Source of the DNA: Pseudomonadota bacterium
GTDB lineage: Bacteria; Pseudomonadota; Alphaproteobacteria; Rhizobiales; Xanthobacteraceae
Direction: 5' to 3'
DNA: 32,965 nt
Assembly: GCA_023451825.1 (NCBI GenBank)
Contig: JAEXYA010000019.1
Location: 1-32,965, forward strand
The notes beneath the pieces are model-generated. The model was not told where the DNA came from. It searched no databases and was given only the letters and a program-made list of their open reading frames with translations. This document shows, in pieces, positions 14,730-23,152 of the stretch (position 1 is its first letter; each line of letters opens with the position of its first letter). The position numbers and the translations under genes were made by a program.

Positions 14730-16246
14730 CACGCCTGCGCCTCGTCCTGGGTGATCAACTCACCCGCAATGTCGCATCGCTGCGCGACTATGCGGATGGC
14801 GATGTCGTCGTGATGGCCGAGGTCGCCGGTGAGGCAACTTACGTCAAACATCACAAGCAGAAGATCGTGTTCGTGCTGTCGGCGATGCGGCACTTCGCCG
14901 AAGAGCTGCGCGCTGACGGCGTGACACTCGATTACATCACGCTCGACGATCCCGATAATACCGGCTCGATCTCCGGTGAGCTGCGACGCGCTGTTGCGCG
15001 CCATCAACCGACAGAATTGGTCGTCACGTCGCCGGGAGAGTGGCGTTTGCTGTCGGATTTCAAAGCGCTCGATCTCGGCATTCCCGTCGATATCCGCGAA
15101 GACGATCGCTTCTTTGCCACGACCGCGCGCTTCGCTGCCTGGGCCGAGGGGCGCAAGGCGCTGCGCATGGAGTTCTTCTATCGCGAGATGCGGCGCGAGA
15201 CAGACCTGCTGATGGAGGGCGACGCGCCGGCCGGCGGACAATGGAATTACGATCACGACAACCGCAAGCGGTTGCCGAAGTCGCAGGCTGTGCCGGCGCG
15301 CTTCGGATTTCCGCCGGATGCGATCACGCAGGACGTCATATCGCTGGTGCAGGATCGGTTCGCCGATCATTTCGGCGATCTCGACGGCTTCGAATGGGCG
15401 GTAACGCGCGAGGATGCGTTACGGTCGCTCGATGATTTCCTGATCAATGCGCTGCCGAATTTCGGCAAGTATCAGGATGCGATGGCGACCGGCGAACCGT
15501 TCGTATTTCACGCCGTGATCTCGCCCTACCTCAATGTGGGTTTGCTGACGGCGCGCGAGGTCTGCATCGCCGCGGAACGCGAATATATCGAGAAGCGCGC
15601 GCCGCTGAATGCTGTCGAGGGCTTCATCCGCCAGATCCTGGGATGGCGCGAATATGTCCGCGGCGTCTATTGGCTGAAAATGCCGGATTACGCCGAGACC
15701 AATGTGCTGAACGCGACGCGGCCATTGCCATGGCTGTACTGGTCCGGCGAGACCGACATGCATTGCATGGCGGAGGCGATCGGGCAGACCAAGCGCACCG
15801 CCTATTCGCATCACATTCAGCGGCTGATGGTCACCGGCAATTTCGCGCTGCTGGCCGGCGTCAAGCCGAAGGAGATCGCCGAGTGGTATCTCGTCGTCTA
15901 TGCCGACGCGTTCGAATGGGTCGAGTTGCCGAATGTGCAGGGCATGTCGCAATTTGCCGATGGTGGTCTGCTGGCGTCAAAACCCTATGCGTCGTCGGGC
16001 GCTTATATCAACCGGATGTCCGATTTCTGTTCGAGTTGCGCCTATGACGTGAAGGTCAAATCCGGGCCGAAGGCGTGCCCGTTCAATTTCCTGTACTGGG
16101 CATTCCTGATCCGCAATGCGGCAACGTTGCGTGGCAACCAGCGGATGGCGATGCCGTATCGCACGCTGGCGGGATGGGACGAGGGGCAGAAGGCGGCGAT
16201 TGCGGCGGAGGCTGAAGCGTTTTTGGATGGGCTGGCGATGGAATGA
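14726..16246 (+). CDS. Iron-sulfur bacterial cryptochrome/(6-4) photolyase (PhrB/CryPro family)
   Basis: A 506-residue flavoprotein of the deoxyribodipyrimidine photolyase-related family. It starts TRLRLVLGDQLTRN, the family's N-terminal antenna domain, and has the FAD-binding helical domain with LNAVEGFIRQILGWREYVRG (295-314), HHIQRLMVTGNFALLAG (362-378) and DAFEWVELPNVQGMSQFADG (394-413). Four cysteines, Cys347, Cys435, Cys438 and Cys451 (MHCMAEAIG; DFCSSCAYDV; KACPFNF), sit at the spacing of the [4Fe-4S] ligands of Agrobacterium PhrB (350, 438, 441, 454). That protein repairs (6-4) photoproducts with blue light. Repair is likely here, but a sensor role cannot be excluded. The start is GTG at 14726, overlapping the DUF2256 stop. 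Confidence 0.94.
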   Translation: MTRLRLVLGDQLTRNVASLRDYADGDVVVMAEVAGEATYVKHHKQKIVFVLSAMRHFAEELRADGVTLDYITLDDPDNTGSISGELRRAVARHQPTELVVTSPGEWRLLSDFKALDLGIPVDIREDDRFFATTARFAAWAEGRKALRMEFFYREMRRETDLLMEGDAPAGGQWNYDHDNRKRLPKSQAVPARFGFPPDAITQDVISLVQDRFADHFGDLDGFEWAVTREDALRSLDDFLINALPNFGKYQDAMATGEPFVFHAVISPYLNVGLLTAREVCIAAEREYIEKRAPLNAVEGFIRQILGWREYVRGVYWLKMPDYAETNVLNATRPLPWLYWSGETDMHCMAEAIGQTKRTAYSHHIQRLMVTGNFALLAGVKPKEIAEWYLVVYADAFEWVELPNVQGMSQFADGGLLASKPYASSGAYINRMSDFCSSCAYDVKVKSGPKACPFNFLYWAFLIRNAATLRGNQRMAMPYRTLAGWDEGQKAAIAAEAEAFLDGLAME

Positions 16247-16304
16247 CATCGGCGGGTCTGGACGCAGCCGCGATTGGCGACTATGTTACCTCCAGAGGTT
16301 GCTG

Positions 16305-16529
16305 ATGCCGACCATGATCTCGGAAGTATACGACGCCTTCATCGCGTCGGGCGCGCCGGAAGACAAGGCGCGGAAGGCTGCGGAAGCGATCGCAGCCTAT
16401 GAGGGCCGCTTTTCTGCTTTCGAGGCGCGATTTGTAAAAATTGAAGGCGACCTCAACCTCCTGAAGTGGATGAATGGTGTGACGTGGGCCCTTAGCCTCG
16501 GCATCCTATTCAAGCTATTCCTGCACTGA
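16305..16529 (+). CDS. Small coiled-coil protein with a C-terminal membrane anchor
   Basis: A 74-residue protein (MPTMISEVYDAFIASGAPED...). A helical, coiled-coil-prone region (about 10-52: EDKARKAAEAIAAYEGRFSA and FEARFVKIEGDLNLLKWM) is followed by one membrane segment (about 55-72: GVTWALSLGILFKLFL) at the very end. The design resembles the short bacterial DUF1640-like proteins with coiled coil plus terminal helix. The ATG at 16305 has AGAGG six bases upstream. It lies 58 bp after the photolyase gene on the same strand, so cotranscription is possible. It meets the thioesterase gene tail to tail with no gap. No function is known. Confidence 0.78.
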   Translation: MPTMISEVYDAFIASGAPEDKARKAAEAIAAYEGRFSAFEARFVKIEGDLNLLKWMNGVTWALSLGILFKLFLH

Positions 16530-17015
16530 TCACTCCGCCGCGATCGCCGCCGGCTTTGCGCGCTTCTTCACGCGCTTGATGGTGCCCGAGAAAGTGAACA
16601 GCTTTCGCCCTTCCGTATGCAGCACGCCGCGGAGGAAGATCAGCGAGCCGCCGACGCGGGTCATTTCACCATCGCATTCGATGAGGTCGCCGACGCGGCC
16701 GGCATCGAGGAATTCGCAGGCGAAGGAGACGGTGATGCCGGGGCCGGCCAGCTCGCGCGAGGAGAGGGCGAACAGGCAATAATCGGCGAAGGTCATGAAG
16801 CAGCCGCCATGGACGTTCTTCATGCCGTTGAGATGCCGCGGTTCGACCCGAAAGGCGCAGCGGATGCGGCCGTCGGCCTCCACCTTGTGCCAGAACGGGC
16901 CGGACAGCGATTCGAAGGAATCCCGCTTCCAGGCGCTCCAGCCGGCAAATTCCCCCTCGGTTTCGGTATAGACGTCGGAACTGAACGGGATGACGGCGTC
17001 GGCGGGCACATTCAC
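16530..17015 (-). CDS. PaaI-type hotdog-fold thioesterase
   Basis: A 161-residue protein with a single hotdog domain. The family motif is NGMKNVHGGCFMTFADYCLF (about 64-83), with the HGG turn and the acidic residue in the following helix; then ITVSFACEFLDAGRVGDLIE and LIFLRGVLHTEGRKLFTFSG. Such enzymes hydrolyse acyl-CoA esters; the substrate is unknown. The tail is rich in Lys/Arg/Ala. The start is GTG at 17015 (VNVPADAVIPFSS), with AGGAG nine bases upstream; a long frame that extends to 17897 is the antisense of purL. It is divergent from purL and convergent with the small membrane protein gene. Confidence 0.9.
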   Translation of the reverse strand: MNVPADAVIPFSSDVYTETEGEFAGWSAWKRDSFESLSGPFWHKVEADGRIRCAFRVEPRHLNGMKNVHGGCFMTFADYCLFALSSRELAGPGITVSFACEFLDAGRVGDLIECDGEMTRVGGSLIFLRGVLHTEGRKLFTFSGTIKRVKKRAKPAAIAAE

Positions 17016-17246
17016 AGTGTGGAACTCCTTGGATTGTCGGCGAAAAGTGTTAAATCCGATCCGTCCGGCGGGCGCAATCCGGCGCTGGCGCAGGGCAGTA
17101 TGCGGGCCGATTTTCGGCCCCGGCGGGACTTTTCGGGCAAAGCTTGGGACATGCAGGGAACAGGCCTGAAAAGGGCCTTTTCCGGCTGCTCCGATCTTTC
17201 TATGAAGAGCCCTTCCCAGAGCCAAGAACTCCGACGACTGGATCCC

Positions 17247-19454
17247 ATGACCGAGCCAAAGATCACTCCCGAACTCGTCGCCTCCCACGGCCTCAAGCCC
17301 GACGAGTATGAGCGTATCCTGAAGCTGATCGGGCGCGAGCCGACCTTCACCGAGCTCGGCATCTTCTCGGCCATGTGGAACGAGCACTGCTCGTACAAAT
17401 CCTCGCGCATCCATCTGAAGGGCTTGCCGACCAAGGCGCCGTGGGTGCTGCAGGGGCCGGGCGAGAACGCTGGTGTCATCGATATCGGCGACAACCAGGC
17501 CATCGTGTTCAAGATGGAGAGCCACAACCACCCGTCCTATATCGAGCCCTATCAGGGCGCGACCACGGGCGTCGGCGGCATTTTGCGCGACGTGTTCACC
17601 ATGGGCGCGCGGCCGATCGCCTGTTTGAATGCGATCTCGTTCGGCGCGCCCGAGCATCCGAAGACCCGCCATCTGGTGTCGGGCGTCGTTGCCGGCATCG
17701 GCGGCTACGGTAATTCGTTCGGTGTGCCCACAGTGGGCGGCCAGACGCGTTTCCACACGCGCTATGACGGCAACAACCTCGTCAATGCCATGGCGGTGGG
17801 CCTTGCCGATGCGGACAAGATCTTCCTTGCCGCAGCGTCGGGCGTGAACATGCCCATCGTCTATCTCGGCTCCAAGACCGGCCGCGACGGCATCCATGGC
17901 GCCTCGATGGCTTCGGCCGAATTCGACGATGCGTCGGAAGAGAAGCGCCCCACCGTGCAGGTCGGCGATCCCTTCGCCGAAAAGCTGCTGCTGGAAGCCT
18001 GCCTCGAAATCATGGCCGCCGATTGCGTGATCGCGATCCAGGACATGGGCGCGGCGGGTCTCACCTGCTCGGCCGTTGAAATGGGCGCCAAGGGCGATCT
18101 CGGCGTCGAACTCAATCTCGATGCGGTGCCGACGCGCGAAGAGGGCATGACTGCCTATGAGATGATGCTGTCGGAAAGCCAGGAGCGCATGCTCATGGTG
18201 CTAAAGCCCGAGAAGGAAAAACAGGCCGAGGATATCTTCAGGAAGTGGGGCCTCGATTTCGCCATCGTCGGCCACACCACGCCGACCCTGCGTTTCGTCG
18301 TCAAGCATGGCGGCAAGACCATGGCTGACCTGCCGATCAAGGAGCTTGGTGATGAAGCGCCGCTTTATGATCGCCCGCATGTGGCCTCGCCAAAACTGCC
18401 GGTGATCGCCGCGCGCGACGTCAAGGCGCCGGTTTCGCTGGTGGATGCGCTGGTGAAGCTCATCGGCTCGCCGGACCTGTGCTCGAAGCGCTGGGTGTGG
18501 GAGCAGTATGACCATGTGATCGGCGGCAACACCGTGCAACGCCCGGGCGGCGATGCCGGCGTGGTGCGCATCGAGGACGGCCCGAAGGGCATCGCCATGT
18601 CGGTGGACGTGACGCCGCGTTATTGCGAGGCCGATCCGGTCGAGGGCGGCAAGCAGGCAGTGGCGGAAGCCTGGCGCAACATCACCGCGGTCGGCGGCAA
18701 GCCGCTGGCAGTGACCGACAACCTGAACTTCGGCAATCCGGAGCGACCCGAGATCATGGGCCAGCTGGTCGGCTGCCTGAAGGGTATCGGCGAAGCCTGT
18801 ATCGCGCTCGACTTCCCGATCGTGTCGGGCAATGTCTCGCTCTACAACGAAACCAATGGTCGCGGCATTCTTCCTACGCCGTCGATCGGCGGCGTCGGCG
18901 TGCTCGATGATTTCACCAAGTCGGCAACGCTGGCTTTCAAGAAGGAAGGCGAAGCCATCCTCTTGATCGGCGCGACCGAAGGCTGGCTCGGCCAGTCGGT
19001 CTATCTGCGCGATGTCTGCGGCAAGGAAGAGGGCGCGCCGCCGCCGGTCGACCTCGCCACCGAGAAGCGCAATGGCGATGTGGTGCGCGGCATGATCCAT
19101 GCCGGCACGGCAACCGCCGTGCATGACGTCGCCGATGGCGGTCTGCTGGTGGCGCTGGCTGAAATGGCGATGGCCTCGGGGATCGGTGCCAAGCTCGATG
19201 CCGCGCCGGCATCGACGGTGTCGCACGCCTATTGGTTCGGCGAGGATCAGGCGCGCTACATCGTGACGGTGGCGGAAGAGCATCTGCTCACGGTGTTGTC
19301 CAAGCTGAAGAATGTCGGCGTGCCCTGCGTGCAGATCGGCGTGACCGGCGGACACGCGGTGGCCATCGATGGCGAGAAGGCCGTCGATATCAAGGCGCTC
19401 GTACATGCGCATGAAAGCTGGCTGCCGAACTATATGAGCGGCAAGGTCGCGTAA
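17247..19454 (+). CDS. purL: Phosphoribosylformylglycinamidine synthase subunit PurL
   Basis: A 735-residue small-type PurL that uses ATP and ammonia delivered by PurQ to convert FGAR to FGAM. Motifs include MWNEHCSYKSSR (near 42-53), MESHNHPSYIEPYQGATTGV (about 91-110), PTVGGQTRFH, VAIQDMGAAGLTCSAVEMG-type IAIQDMGAAGLTCSA, and the C-terminal half's VSGNVSLYNETNG and AVHDVADGGLLVALAEMA. Length fits the alphaproteobacterial enzymes (about 735-740), not the 1,300-residue gamma form, in accord with separate purS and purQ. ATG at 17247 (MTEPKITPELV) is chosen; an ATG at 17202 is in frame but lacks a ribosome site. It is 9.6 kb from purQ and must have its own promoter, in the 231 bp shared with the divergent thioesterase gene. 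Confidence 0.96.
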   Translation: MTEPKITPELVASHGLKPDEYERILKLIGREPTFTELGIFSAMWNEHCSYKSSRIHLKGLPTKAPWVLQGPGENAGVIDIGDNQAIVFKMESHNHPSYIEPYQGATTGVGGILRDVFTMGARPIACLNAISFGAPEHPKTRHLVSGVVAGIGGYGNSFGVPTVGGQTRFHTRYDGNNLVNAMAVGLADADKIFLAAASGVNMPIVYLGSKTGRDGIHGASMASAEFDDASEEKRPTVQVGDPFAEKLLLEACLEIMAADCVIAIQDMGAAGLTCSAVEMGAKGDLGVELNLDAVPTREEGMTAYEMMLSESQERMLMVLKPEKEKQAEDIFRKWGLDFAIVGHTTPTLRFVVKHGGKTMADLPIKELGDEAPLYDRPHVASPKLPVIAARDVKAPVSLVDALVKLIGSPDLCSKRWVWEQYDHVIGGNTVQRPGGDAGVVRIEDGPKGIAMSVDVTPRYCEADPVEGGKQAVAEAWRNITAVGGKPLAVTDNLNFGNPERPEIMGQLVGCLKGIGEACIALDFPIVSGNVSLYNETNGRGILPTPSIGGVGVLDDFTKSATLAFKKEGEAILLIGATEGWLGQSVYLRDVCGKEEGAPPPVDLATEKRNGDVVRGMIHAGTATAVHDVADGGLLVALAEMAMASGIGAKLDAAPASTVSHAYWFGEDQARYIVTVAEEHLLTVLSKLKNVGVPCVQIGVTGGHAVAIDGEKAVDIKALVHAHESWLPNYMSGKVA

Positions 19455-19524
19455 GACGCCTCTGGTGCGATTGCATCTTTAGGTTTAGTGTGCTCCCGCT
19501 GATCTTTTGGCGGGGCGTGCTAAG

Positions 19525-19761
19525 GTGAGCATTGAAACGATCCGGCGTAACGAGCGGCGCAAACTGACGGCGGCGTGGTGCAATGGCGCGGCCACCGGCG
19601 TTTTGACCGTTGGTTTCTTTGCGCCGATTGTGGCCGGCATTATTGGCGTTGGAAGAACGCCAAGCGATTTTGCTGTTTTCAGCACTGTGCTCGGCGCTTT
19701 CGCCATGTCCGTATGTTTGCACTTGGCAGGGCGTCGGATGCTTGGAGGGCTCGAAGAATGA
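19525..19761 (+). CDS. Small two-helix membrane protein, function unknown
   Basis: A 78-residue protein starting (V/M)SIETIRRNERRKLTAAWCNG. After a basic N-terminus two membrane segments follow (about 15-39: TAAWCNGAATGVLTVGFFAP; about 45-70: DFAVFSTVLGAFAMSVCLHL). Nothing identifies a family. The GTG at 19525 is preferred over a TTG at 19507 because GGCGGGG lies ahead of it. It begins 70 bp after purL on the same strand and overlaps the next gene by 4 bp (ATGA), so the two are translated together. The positive-inside rule would place both ends in the cytoplasm. Confidence 0.7.
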   Translation: MSIETIRRNERRKLTAAWCNGAATGVLTVGFFAPIVAGIIGVGRTPSDFAVFSTVLGAFAMSVCLHLAGRRMLGGLEE

Positions 19762-19931
19762 CACAGCTCGAAATTCTTGGGATCCTGGCTCCGATCATGG
19801 GTGGGCTCGTCGTCATCGTGACAGCTCTCGTTGTCACGCATCTTGACGACAAGAAAGCTGAAGCCGAGCGCAAGGCGCGGCTGTCGTCGGGACAGGACGA
19901 CGCTGCACGAATGGCGTCGGCTGCGGAGTGA
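19758..19931 (+). CDS. Very small single-span membrane protein, function unknown
   Basis: A 57-residue protein (MTQLEILGILAPIMGGLVVI, then VTALVVTHLDDKKAEAERKA). One membrane segment (about 5-27) is followed by a charged, helical cytoplasmic tail (DDKKAEAERKARLSSGQDDAARMASAAE). Its ATG overlaps the stop of the preceding small membrane protein in ATGA, which is strong evidence that both are real and coupled. The single-span plus charged-tail design recalls small subunits that help a larger membrane protein, but no partner is visible. It is convergent with the dehydrogenase gene, 10 bp away. Confidence 0.68.
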   Translation: MTQLEILGILAPIMGGLVVIVTALVVTHLDDKKAEAERKARLSSGQDDAARMASAAE

Positions 19932-19941
19932 GGCTATCGCC

Positions 19942-20898
19942 TCAATAACTCAGCGTCCGATCCACCACATGTAGCAGTGGTTCGCCGCTCTCTGCGCGCA
20001 CGACATTCTCCGCGATCTTCTCCGCCGCCGTCGAGGCGCGTGTCGCCGCTGCGATATGCGGCGAGATCGTCACGCCGGGATGCGCCCAGAACGGATGATC
20101 CTGAGGCACGGGCTCCGTGCGAAAAACGTCCAGCGTGGCTTGCGCCACCTGTCCGCTGTCGAGTGCCGCGATCAGCGCATCATCGACGATCAGCGTGCCG
20201 CGTCCGGCATTGACGATGAAGCTGCCCTTGGGCAGCAGCGCCAGCCGCTCGGCGTTGAGGAGGTCGATGGTCTCCGGCGTCTGCGGCAGCAGGCCCACGA
20301 GGATTTCAGCTGAGGCCAGCGCCTGCGGGAGGCTATCCGCGCCGGCGAGGCAATGAACTCCCGCGACGTCACGCGGGCTCCGGCTCCAGCCCGTGACGCG
20401 GAAGCCGAGCTGGGCCAGCGCCGTTGCAGCGGCTGATCCCAATTCGCCAAGACCGAGCACCGTTACCGAACGATCAGTCGCGAGCGGTGGCACATGCTGC
20501 TCCCACGCCCGCGGCTTCTCACGGACATAGCGGTCCATGCCGAGATGGGCACGCAACACATGGCCGACCACCCATTCGACCATGCCCTGACGCAGGCCGT
20601 CATCGACCATGCGGCACAGCGGCTGCGTCAGCGTGGTATTGCCGACGATCTTCTCCACGCCGGCCCACAGGCTCAGCACGGCGCGCGTGTTGATGAAGGG
20701 GGCGAAATCGGTGATCGGGCCGCCCGTCGCATGGATGATGTAATCCGCATCCGCAGGCGCGATGTCGTCGAGCAGGCCGGCGCGGGCGTCGATGCTTTTG
20801 CGCTGGAGGGCGGCCAGGATGGGATCGCGATATTCCTCGAGCACGCTGGGCGTGACGTTGAAGAGCAGATTGATCTTGTCGCCGTTGCGCGCGCGCAT
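19942..20898 (-). CDS. D-2-hydroxyacid dehydrogenase (GhrA-like glyoxylate/hydroxypyruvate reductase)
   Basis: A 318-residue NAD(P)-dependent enzyme. The Rossmann motif is VLGLGELGSAAATALAQLGF (residues 147-166). Catalytic residues are in place: Arg233 (VNAGRGTLIVDDAL), Glu262 (FRTEPVPQDHPFW) and His281 (ISPHIAAATR). The N-terminal domain is shorter and less conserved than in formate- or phosphoglycerate dehydrogenases, as in GhrA/YcdW, so reduction of glyoxylate or hydroxypyruvate is the likely reaction, but the substrate is not proved. The ATG at 20898 has AGGAG seven bases ahead. It follows the acyltransferase gene by 42 bp on the same strand and may be cotranscribed. Confidence 0.92.
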   Translation of the reverse strand: MRARNGDKINLLFNVTPSVLEEYRDPILAALQRKSIDARAGLLDDIAPADADYIIHATGGPITDFAPFINTRAVLSLWAGVEKIVGNTTLTQPLCRMVDDGLRQGMVEWVVGHVLRAHLGMDRYVREKPRAWEQHVPPLATDRSVTVLGLGELGSAAATALAQLGFRVTGWSRSPRDVAGVHCLAGADSLPQALASAEILVGLLPQTPETIDLLNAERLALLPKGSFIVNAGRGTLIVDDALIAALDSGQVAQATLDVFRTEPVPQDHPFWAHPGVTISPHIAAATRASTAAEKIAENVVRAESGEPLLHVVDRTLSY

Positions 20899-20940
20899 GC
20901 TGGTCTCCTGCAGATGGTCGTGACTTGAAGGTGGAGGGCG

Positions 20941-22113
20941 CTACAGCACCCGCGTCATGCCGGGAATCTGACGCAGCGCGCGGGTTGTGGCCCAGCTGAT
21001 CGCCAGCGTGCCTGCAAAGGCGATGAGCGCCTTCGGCTGCGCGCCCCAGGGCATTTTCAGCATCGCCCATTGCAGCCACAGCATCGGGATATAGTGCAGC
21101 ACGAAGATGCCATAGGCGTCGCCGCGCAGCGGATCAAAAATGCTTTTCTCGCGCTGGCCGAAGCGCACGAACAGCGCCAGCACCGCGAGGCAGATCAGCG
21201 TGCAGGCGATCGCATAGATCACGCCGTAGCTCGACTGCCACCAGACAGGCGGCGCACCGGTGAGGTTCGACAGCTTCATGCGGCGGAAGTTGATGAGGTA
21301 AGCAAGCCCGCCGAACGACACCGCGGCGGCGATGGTCCACCACAGCCATTGCCGCGCCAGCGCACCCGTGCGCGCGAGCAGGCCCTGATCGATATTGGCG
21401 GCGCCGATGCCCATGCCGGCGAAAAAGAACACGCCATAGATCGCCATGCGGCTGAACTGCACTTGCAGCGGACCAAGGCTGAACCAGCGCACCGCGCCGA
21501 CGGTGAACAGGAACGGCACATAGGAGATCACGGCGATGATCGCGAGCGCGGCGATGAACAGCCAAGGGCGTTCGAAAGCGCGGATCGAGAGGCGGTTGAT
21601 GCCGTCGATCAAACGCGGCGCGAACAGGAAGACCGGGATCGCGACCAGATCGAGGAACAGCAGATACCAGATGAACCAGCCGGGACCGGCGAACCATTGC
21701 CCCTGCTTGAAATTGTTGATGTAGAATTCCCAGAACCCGGTCTTGTTGGTCGAGAGGCTGAACGACGCGTAATAGGCGATCGGCATCAGCACGAGGATCA
21801 TCGCCAGGAAGGGCAGGCCGAGGCGTAAGGCGCGGTCGCGCACGAAATCCAGAATGCCCTTGCGCTTCAGGCTAGGCCAGACGAACAGACCGGACAGCAT
21901 GAACATCAGACACATGAAGAAGGTGTCGTTGAACAGCGTCAGGACATTGAAGCCGAACCAGCGCTGGTCATCGACGATGGGCGCGGTCGACCACAGATAG
22001 TGGTTTGGGTAATAGCGGCCGAAAGCGGTATAGGCGACCACCGCATGGTTCGCGAGCACGAGCAGCGTGACGAAGGTGCGGGCGCGGTCCAGCGCGGCGT
22101 TACGGTCTGACAT
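20941..22113 (-). CDS. Membrane acyltransferase, acyltransferase-3 family
   Basis: A 390-residue integral membrane protein with about ten hydrophobic segments. The start MSDRNAALDRARTFVTLLVL followed by ANHAVVAYTAF contains the conserved His of the acyltransferase-3 family at the end of the first segment. LSGLFVWPSLKRKG follows segment two, and further helices lie throughout (PGWFIWYLLFLDLVAIPVFL and so on, to ALIAFAGTLAISWATTRALR). These proteins move acyl groups onto sugars or glycans at the inner membrane (for example OpgC and O-antigen acetylases). The acceptor is unknown. ATG at 22113 is chosen; the frame extends 27 codons upstream with a basic, unlikely N-terminus. It is upstream of the dehydrogenase gene in a possible operon. 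Confidence 0.88.
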   Translation of the reverse strand: MSDRNAALDRARTFVTLLVLANHAVVAYTAFGRYYPNHYLWSTAPIVDDQRWFGFNVLTLFNDTFFMCLMFMLSGLFVWPSLKRKGILDFVRDRALRLGLPFLAMILVLMPIAYYASFSLSTNKTGFWEFYINNFKQGQWFAGPGWFIWYLLFLDLVAIPVFLFAPRLIDGINRLSIRAFERPWLFIAALAIIAVISYVPFLFTVGAVRWFSLGPLQVQFSRMAIYGVFFFAGMGIGAANIDQGLLARTGALARQWLWWTIAAAVSFGGLAYLINFRRMKLSNLTGAPPVWWQSSYGVIYAIACTLICLAVLALFVRFGQREKSIFDPLRGDAYGIFVLHYIPMLWLQWAMLKMPWGAQPKALIAFAGTLAISWATTRALRQIPGMTRVL

Positions 22114-22231
22114 GGTGGTCCGGCGAGCCCCCGCTATGCCGCGCAATGGGCGCGGCCGTCGCATCATCGATCGGATGTCATGATACGTGGCCAAGCCCGT
22201 ATGGGCAATTCGTGGAAACCCGCAGGCTCAA

Positions 22232-22594
22232 TCAGGCCGGGAGGATCTCGATTTTCACCTTGTCCGGATAAAAAGCGAGATAGTCCTTGATCTCGGCCAT
22301 GGCCGGGAAGGGCGTCTCATAGGTCCAGATCGCGTTATCCAGCACCTTGTCGGCGGTCTTGATGCTGTAATAATTCGCGTCGCCCTTATAGGGGCAATGG
22401 GTGACGCGTTCGGTGCGGGTCACGGTGTCCATATTGGCATCGCTCCGCGGGATATAGAACACTTCGGGATAGGTCGCTTCCTTCAGCGTGACGGCCTTGG
22501 TCGTGTCTGCCACCACGATATCGCCCGCGGTGACGCGAATGTGCTTGCCCGAGGGCGTAATGGAGATCGGATGGTCCGGGCCGGGGACTTTCAT
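22232..22594 (-). CDS. DUF427 domain protein
   Basis: A 120-residue soluble protein with the whole DUF427 (PF04248) fold: HPISITPSGKHIRVTAGDIV, then ADTTKAVTLKEATYPEVFYIPRSD with motif Y-P-x-x-x-Y-I-P, then THCPYKGDANYYSI and FYPDKVKIE. The family is conserved in bacteria and fungi, forms a small beta barrel, and has no proven activity that I know of. The ATG at 22594 has GAGAG ahead. It is on the same strand as the acyltransferase gene, 118 bp upstream of it, and divergent from bolA with 181 bp between them. Confidence 0.9.
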   Translation of the reverse strand: MKVPGPDHPISITPSGKHIRVTAGDIVVADTTKAVTLKEATYPEVFYIPRSDANMDTVTRTERVTHCPYKGDANYYSIKTADKVLDNAIWTYETPFPAMAEIKDYLAFYPDKVKIEILPA

Positions 22595-22775
22595 GGGAAA
22601 CTCTCGTGGCTTTCGGTTGTCTGGTTCAGCTACCTTGGCAGATGTGACTTCCTGCCCGCCTTTAAAAGGGGCGGATCACGGATTATGATGATGGGAATGC
22701 GGCGCTGCACGCGTTAGGCTGGCGCTTTCTGCGGTCAGATCAGGCCGCGATTCGAGATGTCTGGAGACCCGATTA

Positions 22776-23012
22776 ATGCCGATGGACGCCCGCGATATCG
22801 AGACCATGATCAAGGCCGCGATTCCCGACGCGCAGGTGACGATCCGCGACCTCGCCGGTGATGGCGACCATTACGCGGCCACGGTGCTGTCGGAGAGTTT
22901 TCGCGGCAAGTCCCGCGTGGCTCAGCATCAGATCGTCTATCAGTCACTGAAGGGCCAGATGGGCGGCGTGCTGCACGCGCTGGCGCTGCAGACGGGCGTG
23001 CCGGAGTCTTGA
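22776..23012 (+). CDS. bolA: BolA family protein
   Basis: A 78-residue protein with the complete BolA fold: ARDIETMIKAAIPDAQVTIR, DLAGDGDHYAATVLSESFRG, then SRVAQHQIVYQSLKGQMGGV and HALAL. The C-terminal His in VAQHQIVY is the residue that, with the glutaredoxin cysteine, binds a shared [2Fe-2S] cluster in BolA-monothiol glutaredoxin complexes. Monothiol glutaredoxin GrxD is encoded 2.7 kb downstream on the same strand. The likely role is in iron-sulfur cluster delivery or iron sensing. ATG at 22776 has GGAG ten bases ahead; an ATG two codons later is possible. It is followed by a long palindromic repeat and the convergent egtD. Confidence 0.92.
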   Translation: MPMDARDIETMIKAAIPDAQVTIRDLAGDGDHYAATVLSESFRGKSRVAQHQIVYQSLKGQMGGVLHALALQTGVPES

Positions 23013-23019
23013 ACTCGGT

Positions 23020-23133
23020 CCCTCATGGTGAGGAGGCGCGAAGCGCCGTCTCGAACCATGAGATCGTGAAGCTCTGAGCTTCGCCGCCATCCTTCGAGAC
23101 GCCGCGCAAGGGCGCGGCTCCTCAGGATGAGGG
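23020..23133. repeat. CCCTCATGGTGAGGAG-type palindromic repeat, copy 1
   Basis: A 114-bp element with ends CCCTCATGGTGAGGAG and CTCCTCAGGATGAGGG, and inner arms GTCTCGAACCATGAG and CCATCCTTCGAGAC. It lies between the convergent bolA and egtD genes and ends 19 bp before the egtD stop. Two other copies are at 29191-29306 (opposite orientation) and 30446-30548. Such elements are common in Bradyrhizobium-like genomes. Confidence 0.92.
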
Positions 23134-23152
23134 AAGAGTTTGACGCGTGCTT

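Noticed and set aside
16617..17246. A long in-frame extension of purL to 16617
   Set aside because: It would run through the thioesterase gene on the other strand, adds some 210 residues not found in PurL, and has no ribosome site.
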